A stretch of DNA of 64,000 nt from Utricularia gibba (Eukaryota > Streptophyta > Magnoliopsida > Lamiales > Lentibulariaceae), in assembly GCA_002189035.1 (NCBI GenBank), contig CM007991.1, positions 4,836,001 to 4,900,000 on the forward strand, given 5' to 3'. The stretch's first letter is position 1. Every line of letters starts with the position of its first letter. Made by a program: the position numbers and the translations under genes. Shown piece by piece: positions 9,077 to 19,190 of the stretch. The notes below the pieces were generated by a model. The model was given only the letters and a program-made list of their open reading frames with translations, searched no databases and was not told the DNA's origin.

Positions 9077-11274
9077 GGGCGCGTTTGGTTGCAGGTTTTA
9101 GGTGGGTTACGGCGTGGGTTTAGTCATAAACCCACGTTTGGTTCGTGGGTTTCAGGTGGGTAAAAACAAACCCACTTGTTGACCATAAACCAGGTGGGAA
9201 CCCGTGGAGCTGGGTTTAGCTAAACCCAACTCGGCACTTCCAATTTTGCCCTCACGTGAACTACATTTGAATGCAGGTCTACAACCCAGAATTTGTTCGT
9301 GCTTTGCCAGTAGCGTCGCCTGTTCAAGCGTAAGAGGATGGTCTTTCGGTAAGTATGCTTTCTGCTCTTGGTGGGTTGGTCCACGGTAGCACCACGAGGG
9401 GCCGACTACGCCAGCACCGCATAGTGGATTTTTATCTGTGAATTTCCAATTTCAGAATCTGTGGTGCTGTTTCCGTGAACCAATTTTGCTCAATTTTTGT
9501 GACTGTTGAGGGGACATGGATTTTGAAACGGAGGGTCATGTTATCTTGAGTGCGGCAGCGGTAGTTTTGACTGAATACTTGGTGCAGATGAATGTGTTAG
9601 TGTTGGGTTTCTCGTATACATCGTATGTCTCAAAAGCAGCGGAATTTTAAAATTTTGAGAAACCCCCAACGCAGATCTTGGAATACAGTATACATCAGAC
9701 TAAGGGATGCTGAAATACCTTTCAGATGACTCTGTTGTTCACCAACCGCCAATAGGAGACAGCCTCTATGGTATCCACACGTGGAGCACTCCGTCGATAA
9801 CCTTCTCAAGGCTCTTGAATGCTGGTCGAATTCCTCAGGTGCTGGGTAGAGAAAAAACGCCTCCTTGTGGATTAGTCTCAGAGAGCACGAAAACCCATGG
9901 AGCAGATCTCAAGATCTAAATCTTTTGATAGATATATGGTAACATATCAAATCATATCTCCGTAAAGATCTTATCTTGTGGAGATATGTATATGTTCCAA
10001 ATCTTATCTATATATGATCTTTCATTTTGAGTTTAATCAATATTAATCTCAAAATAACTCTCAATGTAATTTATCCACTTTACCAATTACATCTCATGTA
10101 ATTGTGTCATTCTATTTTATATCGTTGAGTGACTCCACTATTGTGTGTGACCCTATAGGCTTCTTCAATCAAAGCCGTAATATTGGATTTATTAATTAAC
10201 TCTTAATTAATCAAATCCATCATTATCGATCATGAGTGATGTCTAGCAACACATCATGATCCCAAGATGTAAGAATAATCAGGTGAACTTATTGAGCCTT
10301 TCCATGACTAGCCACCATGCAATGAACAGCTTTCATCATACTTATATCTCATTCGATACTAGAACATGGGTGTGTGTCTTTCTGAGGTATGGAACTTATA
10401 ATTGCATTCAAGCACTAACACTCAATGACCTACTCAAACAATTCGAGTGTCATTACCCTAGGCCCAGGACTTACTGTTAGGCTTTGATGCAATTACTTGA
10501 GATATGATCTCATCGCTAACATGAGTGATGAATCCTTTATTGATCAATCAACTATCTCCAGCCTTAAGGAGTCACATCCCTACTCATCCATACTAGGCAA
10601 GCCATGGTTAGGCTCTCATTAGTAATGAGCGAAAATGCGAGATTAAGATCAAGATAACTTTGTTGACCTCAAGTCTAAGTTTAATTGCACGGCTGTCATA
10701 TTCGAGATCTTGCTATTGACACTTGGTTAGCTTCCCATAGTAGCATCTCGAAGATGAGTCATCCAGTGAATCGATTCTCTAATTGACACCCACACATAGG
10801 TTCTAGTAATCTCATTACATCAATTGTGAGAACCATTGCCTAAACAATTTAGGGAACTCAATGTGTGCCAGCTTATCCGTATTTGTGATATCCTCATTTC
10901 AAAAATACTCTAGCTAGGGAGTTTTTAACTTGATCATGAGTGCTTGAAGAATCTCACATTATGATCTCATCATAATTTCTATAGCACATAGATCAACTAG
11001 AGGATTTTATCAATGATATAAATTTGATCACAATTCAAAGTAAATATCATAAGATAAGATTTACCAATGAGTTGATTGTCTCTAGAACACATACACTAAC
11101 AGTTAGTATACTTACATTGGAGGAAATACCGTAGGGGACATAGGCTAAGACGCAAGTATTCACTTACACACAAGATTCCTAGAGAAGTTGAGTTTATTAG
11201 TAGGTTGGTGAGTGATGTGAACAGCGTATCCATTGAGAATTTGAGAATCAGCCGAGATGCATTGGGTGTTTTAT
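9077..11274 (+). mobile_element. Truncated PIF/Harbinger copy split by a copia solo LTR
   Basis: The left terminal repeat GGGCGCGTTTGGTTGC starts at 9077, after the bases TGA. The copy follows the long copy (11413 onward) closely through the subterminal AAACCCAC/GGGTTT-rich region and the first transposase exon (ATG at 9516). It is interrupted at 9600 by a copia LTR, resumes at 11107 and loses homology near 11274. The matching uninterrupted sequence at about 11955-11985 in the long copy is the empty site. No right terminal repeat is present. Bases 11275-11412 have no recognised content. Confidence 0.8.
9601..11101 (-). repeat. Copia solo LTR (copy A)
   Basis: It is 1501 bp, in reverse orientation relative to the LTRs at 50577 and 56794. 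It begins TGTTGGGTTTCTC and ends ATACACTAACA. The target duplication GTTAG is perfect (9596-9600 and 11102-11106). No internal copia sequence remains, so this is a solo LTR produced by LTR-LTR recombination. Short open frames inside it (for example 9707-9919, 10256-10480) recur in all copies of the LTR and are not genes. Confidence 0.93.
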
Positions 11275-11884
11275 GCATTGGTTATTGTTGTTGTTAATGC
11301 AAAGAACTGTATGTGTGCTATATCCAAGATTCATGCATTTTTAAGGAATTTATCGATGGTATGTGTTCCACATAAGAAAAAGGTATTTGACCTACATTCA
11401 ATCAAAATCTAAGGGCACATTTGGTTGCTGGGTTTAGGTGGGTTGCGGCGTGGGTTTAGTCATAAACCCACGTTTGGTTTGTGGGTTTCAGGTGGGTAAA
11501 AATAAACCCACCTGTTGACCATAAACCAGGCAGGAACCCGTGGAGCTGGGTTTCGCTAAACCCAGGGGGGGGGGGGGTCGGTTTAGCTAAACCCTTCTCG
11601 GCACTTCCACTTTTGCCCTCGTGTGAACTGCATTTGAACGCAAGTCTACAACCCAGAATTCGTTCGTGCTTTTACAGTGGCGTCGCCTGTTCGAGCGCAA
11701 GAGGGTGGGTCTTTCGGTAACTATGCTTTCTGTTCTTGGTGGGTTGGTCCACGATAGCACCGCGAGGGGCCAACCACGGCAGCACCGCGCTTGTGGATTT
11801 TTATCTGTGAATTTCCAATTTCAGAATCTGTGGTGCTGTTTCAGTGAACCTATTTTGCTCAATTTTGGTGACTGTTGAAGGGAC

Positions 11885-13166
11885 ATGGATTTTTTCACGG
11901 AGGGTCATGTCATCTTGAGTGCGGCAGCGGCAATTTTGACTGAATACTTGGTGCAGATGAATGTGTTAGTATACTTACATTCAAGGAAATACCGTAGGGG
12001 ATATAGGCTGAGACGCAAGTATTCACTTACACACAAGATTCCTAGACAAGTTGAGTTTATTAGTAGGTTGGTGAGTGATGTGAACAACGCATCAATTGAG
12101 AATTTGAGAATCAGCCGAGATGCGTTGGGTGTTTTATGTAGTCTATTAGAAAATCGTTCTAATATTAGGTTTGCATGTTTTTAGGAATATTAGGTCATCA
12201 TAAAAAAATGCGGGTGCAGAAGCATACCTACGGGAGGAGCACCGAGACTGTGTCTGTGAAAATGCGGTGCTCTGCCTCCATGAGGTGCTGTTAGAGACCC
12301 CGGTAGTCGCTACAAAATGTGCATCCGAAGGAAAGTTTAAACACTTCCAGGTTGACACATCTTTCATGCTTATTTTTACGAATGTGTATCCTAAAATTGA
12401 TTATGCATTTGTAGGGTTGTGTTGGAGCCCTAGATCGCACATACATCGGTATAGAAATCGAAAGGGGGTGATATCCACCAACGTGTTGGGTGTATGTGAT
12501 GAACAAATGAAATTTATATATGTGCTTGCCGGGTGGGAGGGGTCTGCTGCAGATAGTCGGGTGCTCAACGATGCACTATCACGATCCAACGGTTTCCGTG
12601 TACGCGCAGGTATTTAACTTGTTTAGCCCTTGCGCATGTGATTCCAATGATTTTTTGCACCTGGTATACGTGATGACACAGGAACATATTATCTATGTGA
12701 CAATGGATACGCCAATAGAGAGGGCTTTTTGGCACCATACCGTGGAGTCCGTTACCACTTGAAGGAGTGGGGCCAGGGAAATGGAGCACCCCAGAATGCG
12801 AAGGAGTTATTCAACATGCGGCATGCATCAGCCAGAAATGTTATTGAACGAGCTTGGGGCATGATGAAGATGCGGTGGGGTATACTACGGACGGCTAGCT
12901 ACTATTCTGTAGACACACAGACCCGCATTGTATTGACATGTGCTTTACTTCATAACCACATTCGAAAGGAGATGGTGGTCGATCCCCTGGAGGATCAAGT
13001 CCCATTGGACTTCCAAGATGAAGCTGGGGACACGAGCTATCCAGAAGATGTCACGACATCTACCGGAGGGAATCAAGCATGGAATAGCTGGCGTGATCAG
13101 AAGCCGAGGGGATGTACACAGAGTGGCTGGCATCCCGCAGGCGCCACTAGTGTAACACTGTTTTAG
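11885..13166 (+). pseudogene. Harbinger DDE transposase (HarbA), damaged
   Basis: This enzyme cuts and joins transposon ends. Exon 1 (ATG at 11885) encodes a basic N-terminal part (RKYRRGYRLRRKYSLTHK). A middle section of the protein is missing or replaced around 12180-12290. The first catalytic Asp is seen in GCVGALDRTYI (about 12420-12450), where the usual Gly after Asp is Arg. After a frame change come RYRNRKGVISTNVLGVC and EGSAADSRVL with the second Asp. An intron with GT-AG ends (12608-12681) leads to YLCDNGYANREGFLAPYRG and ASARNVIERAWG with the catalytic Glu. The C-terminal exon is intact to 13166. The D-D-E triad is visible but the gene needs at least one frame repair, so it is probably inactive. 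Confidence 0.85.
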
Positions 13167-14020
13167 ACATTGTCATGGTAGTGGTTATCCTTAATTCCCG
13201 TATCGAACCTACCGTGTCGTTTGCACTCCAACTTGAACTTGAAATTGCAAAGTATTTGGTAGTTGATGCACAAATTGTTGGCATTGTACCATAGTATCGT
13301 GTGTTACCATGGTAACACACAGTGGATCATTGGAGCCAACACCGCGATCCTCATTTGAGGTGCTATAGAGGCTTGTACGACACCAACGTTGTGGGCAGCA
13401 CCATGTGTTTCATTGTATCCAGTGCTCATAAAAATTAAAGATGAAATACGTGTGAAGCTGATGCATAGTAGTGAGGGTATTTGGTATTTGACCGAACACC
13501 GCAAACCGTAATATGCGGTGCTTCTGTACGCTTGGGCTATGCCGCGTTCAGTGCTGCACCGAATGTTTCCTCGTATCTGGTGCTGTCAAAATTTAGAAGT
13601 ATATGTGTATGTAGCTGGTACATGTTAGCATGGGTGATTGGTAGTACAATAATACTCCATTTGACGCAACACCGCGCTCCGTAATATGCTGTGTTTCTAA
13701 ATGCCTGAGGTACGCTATGCATTCCACAGCACCGCGAAAACATAATCCGCTGTTCTGAGTTCCAAAAACAAAATGCCATAAAATATTGCAGTTATCCAGC
13801 ATTAAATGAAACACCAACGTTAAATGAAACATAAAATGCGCATATGATGATTGGTGACTAGTTTTGTATGGGTATGCCCACTCACCGCTGCAGAATGGCC
13901 AACAACGTTGACATTGTCAGAGAATGTGGGACACCCATAAGGTAATCATAAACAATTACTTCGGATATTCACACGTATTGTTGAACAGTACTCATGTTTT
14001 TTTTTTGTTTGCGTTGTAGG
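13167..14020 (+). other. HarbA spacer with repeated CACCGC/GCGGTG hairpins
   Basis: No gene is clear here, though a short candidate exon starts at an ATG at 13895 (reading MANNVDIVREC) with a GT-like donor near 13940. The spacer repeatedly shows an arrangement of ACACCGC, about ten bases, then TAATATGCGGTGCTTC or a close variant (near 13496-13525, 13668-13695 and 13730-13760). Each can fold into a small hairpin. The same words recur between the FCP1-like gene and ORF1. Confidence 0.5.
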
Positions 14021-15271
14021 CATAGAGGTATTGCCAAAACGTGCGGCAAGGAGGTTTGTGAATTTATTCTCTTGCAGAACAAAGTCCTTGGTGGACGTCT
14101 TGCCCCCCTTCATCAATGCCCTTAGGACACATCATTTGTGGTGCGGAACCCCTCGACACCGTAGACAACGTGGGAGTACAAATGATGATCTTGAGGAGGT
14201 GACCCATGAAGAGGATGAAGATGTGCAGCTAGAAGTCGGGGGCAACACGGAGGGGCCAACACCGATTTCGACACACGACGACGGGTGCGGTGCTGCCACT
14301 ACACAGTATATCCAAATGGACAGACTGTATGCAGAGAATCTTGATCTCTATGGTCGGCTTGCATGATATGAAGCAAGGTGGCCATACGGTGGACCATCGA
14401 GTGATAACACGGCCCACCACGGAAGTTGCTTATATTTGACGTGAATGGCGTACTTGCGGACATTATGTATCCTCGCGAAGTCAGATGGGGAGCGCTGAAG
14501 CTGGATGCCGTCATTTACAGGCGAAACAGTAATGCAATGTCATTGATATGCATTTAATATTTGGTGCATGTGTCAGTACTATTTCTTGTGCTTGTAGTGT
14601 ATCTTCGACCAAGTGCACGTGAGTTGATACAGTTTTGCATGGAACACTTTGACGTCACCATCTGGTCTTCAAGAGGGCGGTAAGACTGACCACCTAGCAG
14701 ACAAGGGGGTCCGCATTCCTGCTGACATTTTTTTTTCTGACGACATGTGGCAGTGAACAATTGCATGATGTGATTCAGTGGTTACTAGAGACTGCAGCAG
14801 CCAGCAAGCTCGTCTTCCAATGGGATGGATCCAGGTGTGTGGACACCGGCTATCCGGTGCACGACAACAGGAATAACACAGTTAAGCTTAAGCTTTTGAA
14901 TCATGTATGGGGCGCCAACCAAGAGTTCAAGGGCAAATATCACCGTCTTAATATGCTTCTCATCAATGATGCGCCGTACAAATCACTACACAATCCGGTG
15001 AGTTTCTGGTTGTGCTCATTCTCCACCATCTTGCATCCTATTTCACTTGTTTAGTTTCATTCGACACCTCGAAAATGCCATATTTCCAACCACCTTCAAG
15101 TACACCGCGGTCAATGATTGTTCGCTTGTTCGAGGGGGAGATATTAGGACGTTCCTGGAAGCTCTGATTGACCAAATGGATGTACCCACGCACGTCGATC
15201 GCCATCGGGTAGGTCAACTTCCAATAGATGAGGAACACCCATTGTGGAAGCAATACAAGACTCTTGTGTAA
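14021..15271 (+). pseudogene. FCP1-type (HAD) phosphatase-like gene inside HarbA
   Basis: Four exons can be read. Exon a, 14021-14528, holds an acidic linker (EEVTHEEDEDVQLEV), then RKLLIFDVNGVLADI, the HAD motif I (Asp codon 14438-14440; the second Asp of DxD is Asn). Exon b, 14598-14679, reads YLRPSARELIQFCMEHFDV then TIWSSRG (motif II). Exon c, 14754-14997, reads KLVFQWDGSRCVDTGYPV and LLINDAPYKSLHNP (FCP1-type late motif with ND for DD). Exon d, about 15052-15271, reads AIFPTTFKY and ends HPLWKQYKTLV. The first three introns have GT and AG ends in phase; the last acceptor is one base out of frame. A TGA (about 14365) and a one-base frameshift near 14405 break exon a. The fold is that of C-terminal-domain phosphatases, which dephosphorylate proteins. 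With altered acid residues, activity is uncertain. It lies wholly between the Harbinger ends, downstream of and parallel to the transposase. Confidence 0.82.
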
Positions 15272-15345
15272 TCGATGGTGCACCTTTGAAATTGCATGGA
15301 TCTTGCGTGAACTATCCTATGTTGACCTTGTTAGTTTTTTATCGA

Positions 15346-15566
15346 CCACTTATCGTAATGGCACCGGATGTTCAGCATCCGGTGCCGTCTCTGGATTTGA
15401 AACCTTGTGTGTAGACGTGGTGCTTCGTAATATGCAACACCAACGCGGTGCTAGTCCACTTATCGCGATACCACCGGATGTTATAACATCCGTTGCGTTC
15501 ACTGGATATGCTTCTTTGTGTCTAGACGTGGTGCTTCGTAATATGCAGCACCAACGCGGTGCTAGT
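15346..15566 (+). repeat. Two tandem 110-bp repeats with perfect palindromes
   Basis: Units at 15346-15455 and 15456-15566 share CCACTTATCG, CACCGGATG, GACGTGGTGCTTCGTAATATG and CAACGCGGTGCTAGT. Unit 1 contains a perfect hairpin GCACCGGATG-TTCAG-CATCCGGTGC (15361-15385). Unit 2 has the 16-base palindrome GGATGTTATAACATCC. A further CACCGC hairpin follows at about 15643-15675. The block sits between the 3' ends of the FCP1-like gene and ORF1. Confidence 0.85.
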
Positions 15567-15797
15567 CCATCACTTCTCGATAGCACCGCTATGAATGGGG
15601 CGGTAGTTGCAGTACAATGTTTGCGGAAAAGTGATCAAGAAGGAAACACCGCGCTCGTTCATACGCGGTTCTTCTAGCTCATGAAGTCAGAACACTGTCT
15701 ACCCTTTGCAATGCTCATGCCAGTTGAAAGGATGAATAGAAGATGAAATACATCTAGTCCATGAGTCTAACATAAGGCGGAGCACCACACAACAGAT

Positions 15798-16845
15798 TTA
15801 AGATCTACGTTCTGATGCTAAACCACGCACAATAAGCTCTCTTTCACAGTCACTGGAGGCAAGGAAGTAGCGCAACCTCGCAGGGTTGGAACTAATTGTC
15901 TCTGCTATGGTAAAACGTTCAATGGCAGTTAATTTCACCGACATACCTCTAATGAACTCCCTGCCTGACGCTGATTATCCACCAACTCCCGCGCTTGCTG
16001 CACCACTGTTAATCCCAAGTGACGTAGCTCTTCGCATGTGCGCACATTAAGCTCCTTCATTTCTTTGATGAACTGCACATCATCGTCGATTCCCCTCGGT
16101 CCCTGCCGCTTCGTCCATTCCGCTGCGACGAGTCGGTGCTGTTGTGTGACTCGGAGTCCCTACTAGGCGTGACGTTCACACCCTCCATAGTGCAACCAAT
16201 TGGGTCACAAGGTGTGTCAGTATACGAGAAGTTCATATCGTGTCCAGTGCTATCCGGGTCCAGAGGGCAATCCGAAGATACTTCCAGATTCTCCCCAACA
16301 TCTTTTATGAATTTCCTCTTCCTGGTCGCATGAACATAGCTCATCGTTTTTTCTCCTGTAGCTCGATCCTTCCCAAAGATTTCCTGCCACTCCATGTAAT
16401 ACGGCCACGCTTTGTGTCTTAGGGTGCGCAGTCTGGGTGCATGCTAACATAATAACACGGTCAGCACCGAATATAACAACGCGACAACAAGGCATACGTA
16501 CCGGATCAATCTCCTTCCAAACCTCATCGTCTGTGTCTACGGTGTAGGTCAGCTCACTGAAACCGGTGCCCGACCTAGATAAAAAATCTACAAGGAGGTA
16601 GTAGTCTTTTTTCTAGGTATGCACCTTGCTAGATATATGCGGGTGTGCGCGAATGTCGGTTCTAGGGCGAAGTTTCAAGAACTCTGTCTCTAACGCTCGG
16701 TGATACCCACCCTAAAACCATTCTCAATTTTCCAGCCTTCTTTCACTATCGGTTTCAAAGCGTGCAACAAGTCTTTCTCCTCATCTGGCTTCCAGGCGCG
16801 TTTCGTTCTCTTGTGAGAGTGTTCCACCACGATTGGGCTGTGCAT
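15798..16845 (-). pseudogene. Harbinger ORF1: Myb/SANT-like DNA-binding protein (HarbA)
   Basis: In PIF/Harbinger elements the ORF1 protein is a DNA-binding partner needed with the transposase. On the - strand an ATG at 16845 begins MHSPIVVEH; the Myb_DNA-bind_3-like domain follows (RAWKPDEEKDLLHALKPIV, then, after a one-base frameshift near 16705, LETEFLKLRPRTDIRAHPH and KKDYYLLVDFLSRSGTGF). An exon boundary with a GT donor lies at 16501, and the next exon starts after an AG near 16450 with PRLRTLRHKAWPYYMEW, then IFGKDRATG, a hallmark of this domain family. A Ser/Asp-rich linker and a helical C-terminal region (FIKEMKELNVRTCEELRHLG) end at a stop at 15798. One in-frame stop and two frameshifts are visible. 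It is transcribed toward the FCP1-like gene. Confidence 0.8.
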
Positions 16846-17169
16846 ACCTGCAATCTGTGCTGGAGGAAAGAAAACAGCAAGAAAAAAGCACCTACACCGA
16901 GCACTTACCACAAGTAAACCGTAAAATTCACTCAAAATTCAACGGATTTCGAACGACAAACTCTCCGCAACTAAGGGAGTATACAAACTGGACATAACCC
17001 ATGGCTGTTCACTCTCAATTACTGGTGAAATCGAGAGTTCATTTAAATCCAAATAATGTAAACCATCAACCAAACACGATTCCTAAATAAACCAACAAAA
17101 CCGGGTTTCCTAAACCCAAATAAACTAAACCTGGGTTTAGTCCAAACCCAGCAACCAAACATGCCCTGA

Positions 17170-17533
17170 AGGTTTATGAATTGATTCTGCAAAGGTTGAT
17201 ATAATCACTAATATTACACCACAATGGAATGTAAAAGATGATCCATCTTTGGTCCATGTGGGCTTACTTGAGCACCTACAAATATCCTGCCAAACCCTAA
17301 TTGATTTAGCTTCTACACAAAACTTACAATTGAAAACTAACTGTTTTTATGAATGGACATATACTTATTACTACTATATTTACATTCTAGTAAAATATTT
17401 TATGAGATACTTCATCCTGTGAATTTTTGGAATGACAGGAGAAAAGTAGTATACAAAAATCATTTGAAAAAAGACCTGAAATCAGAGGAGCATTGATGAA
17501 TCCCACCAAGATGATGATGAGTATTTGAGAGAA
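17170..17533 (+). other. Unassigned sequence right of HarbA
   Basis: This appears to continue the DNA seen at 9001-9076. No gene or repeat can be named. Reading frames are broken. It ends in a gypsy remnant. Confidence 0.35.
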
Positions 17534-18090
17534 TGTTAAGGATGTGACACACGTGGATACTTTTGACATCAAAATTATTTTACTTAGACCAATCACAACG
17601 AGTAAGAGTAAGAAAATTGAAACTACACTCAATAATCTACTCAACCATAGGAGCTCAACTACTTTAAAATGGATTTATCTTAAACCCCAAAACATGCCAT
17701 TATCATTGATGTATTCTATTGGACTCGGTAGGCTTTCTTTTAATTTGGTTTGGGCTTTGTAATGTGATAGCTCAACTCTAGAATATAAAGACTCTATAGA
17801 TGTACTCTTTGAAGGGATCTTTAGCTTATTTCATGAATTTTGTGAGGAATTTCATTTTCTTTGAGTACTTGAACAATCTTAATTTATTAAGCTCTTGAGC
17901 TTGTGGTGTCCAAGGATTATCAGTTCCAATCTCTCTTCAATCTAAATTGTGGCTTTTAATTTACCTTTCCTTCATAGTCTAGATGCAAAAGATTCATTCT
18001 CTTATGGATAGATTTGGGTGGGTTCCTTTCTAATTATCAAAATCACCTCATGTTTATGGGTTGCTAATCTCTTTAAATTAGAGGATTACA
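17534..18090 (+). repeat. Del/Tekay-like gypsy 5' LTR remnant
   Basis: The right end (...GAGGATTACA, 18090) is directly followed by a tRNA-Met-type primer site. A TATA-like box (TATAAAG, 17784-17790) and pyrimidine-rich DNA after it fit an LTR promoter. The left end is uncertain. A frame at 17544-17640 reads RPITTSKSKKIETTLN, resembling the GPITRSRAKK segment found near the ends of Del-type polyproteins, so the true LTR may start later than 17534. Confidence 0.5.
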
Positions 18091-18095
18091 TCATT

Positions 18096-18113
18096 TGATA
18101 TCAGAGCTTTGGG
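18096..18113 (+). other. Primer-binding site (tRNA-Met type)
   Basis: TGATATCAGAGCTTTGGG matches the common plant primer site TGGTATCAGAGC (initiator tRNA-Met) with one mismatch in the core. It starts five bases after the LTR end. This separates the element from the tRNA-Asp-primed Athila-like elements elsewhere in the window. Confidence 0.75.
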
Positions 18114-18879
18114 ATTACTTCTCCTTATGAATATCTTGTTCTCCTTTTAGTTTTTCACTTCCTGTTTATTCCAAAACAAAAAAAGAGAGTCACAGCCTTC
18201 TCGATATTTTAGCCTTTGGCAAAACAAAAAAAAAAAGAAGAAAAAAAAAGGTGCAAAGGAAGTTCATTGAAAAAGAGCTCGTAATTCACACCCAATTTAA
18301 GTAGCAAGAACACCTTAAAGATCAATTTCAAATGTGTAAAAGAGGAGTGTGAAGGCACCCATCACTTGTTATTAAATTGTCACTATCATCCCATTATAAA
18401 ATTCCATTTGTTTCTTGCTCATCTCTCTATTTTATCCTTTTCAACAAGTAATCTATTTCTTGTTTTTCTTTTATCTCAATGATCCATTCCTTGTCATTTA
18501 CTTGTTATTATCATCCCATTTTAAAACCCTCTTTATTTATTACCTTTTCCTCTATCTCATCAACTTTGACAAGCAACATATTTCGGGTTTAGTGTCCATT
18601 CCTCTGATTCATATCCTCTTCTGTTTATTTTTCATCCCTTTTTTTTCATCTAATCCAATAAGCAGCCAGCCATTGACCTTATTTTAATTCAGCCACTCTA
18701 CTTGTCCCTATCTTAACTTAATTATCATTCCTAGCCTCACTTAATCTCATCATAACACCATGACCATTACCACTATGGAAGTGATTTCATTATTGGAATG
18801 CCATGAGATCTAGAATGATGATAGTAAAGAGTGCATAAAGGACTTGAAGCTTGAGGATTAAGTGGTAATAACCGTGAAC

Positions 18880-19190
18880 CTTGAACAGGGTGAAAATGAC
18901 AATGTACATGGTGATATTAATAGTATCAAGATGAAGATACTCAAATTTCAAGGAAATAATGATTCGGATGTGTATCTCCAATAGGAAACTAGAGTAGAAC
19001 ATGTCTTTGATTGTAATAACTTTTTGAAAAAAAAGAAAATCAGAATGGGTTCCATGGAATTCAATAATTATCTTATAATTTGGTGGGATTAATTAGTGAC
19101 TAAAAGAAGGATTGATTCTAAAGAACCAATTCATACTTGGGCTTAGATGAAAAGAATCCTAAGGAAACTATCATCATAATGTTATTATGC
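18880..19190 (+). pseudogene. Del/Tekay-like gypsy gag remnant
   Basis: Between stops the + strand reads KMKILKFQGNNDSDVYLQ, then VEHVFDCNNF, then MEFNNYLIIWWD and HTWAQMKRILRK with a stop replacing one residue. This is the standard order of the plant gypsy gag core (IP-F-G-ND-YLEWE, VE-IFDC-NY, EF-DYA-IWWDQL, TWEEMKRIMR). At least five stops or frameshifts are present. It follows the tRNA-Met primer site at the usual distance and belongs to the same decayed element. From 19190 to 19403 nothing further is recognised. Confidence 0.7.

Larger units (their letters stand above)
11413..17166 (+). mobile_element. PIF/Harbinger element carrying an FCP1-like gene (copy HarbA)
   Basis: The ends are inverted repeats: the left reads GGGCACATTTGGTTGCTGGG and the right, in reverse complement, GGGCATGTTTGGTTGCTGGG (17166 inward). 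Subterminal DNA is packed with AAACCCA/TGGGTTT words. The 3-bp flanks are TAA on the left (11410-11412) and TGA on the right (17167-17169). The TGA matches the flank of the truncated copy at 9077, not that of this copy. Inside are a + strand DDE transposase, a + strand FCP1-like gene and a - strand Myb-like ORF1. A run of 13 G near 11565-11577 is a likely assembly weak point. Confidence 0.88.

Noticed and set aside
9707-10480. Open frames in the copia LTR (also at 28996, 43947, 44042, 51723, 51854 and 57415)
   Set aside because: The same frames appear on whichever strand the LTR lies in all copies, with stops in some; they are LTR noise.
14021-15271. FCP1-like gene as a normal host gene next to a transposon
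   Set aside because: It lies inside matching inverted repeats, is broken by a stop and a frameshift, and has a second copy in the same gene order in HarbB.
17387-17644. Hydrophobic 85-codon frame on the - strand
   Set aside because: It is antisense to a gypsy remnant, Leu/Ile-rich from A/T composition, and has no family resemblance.
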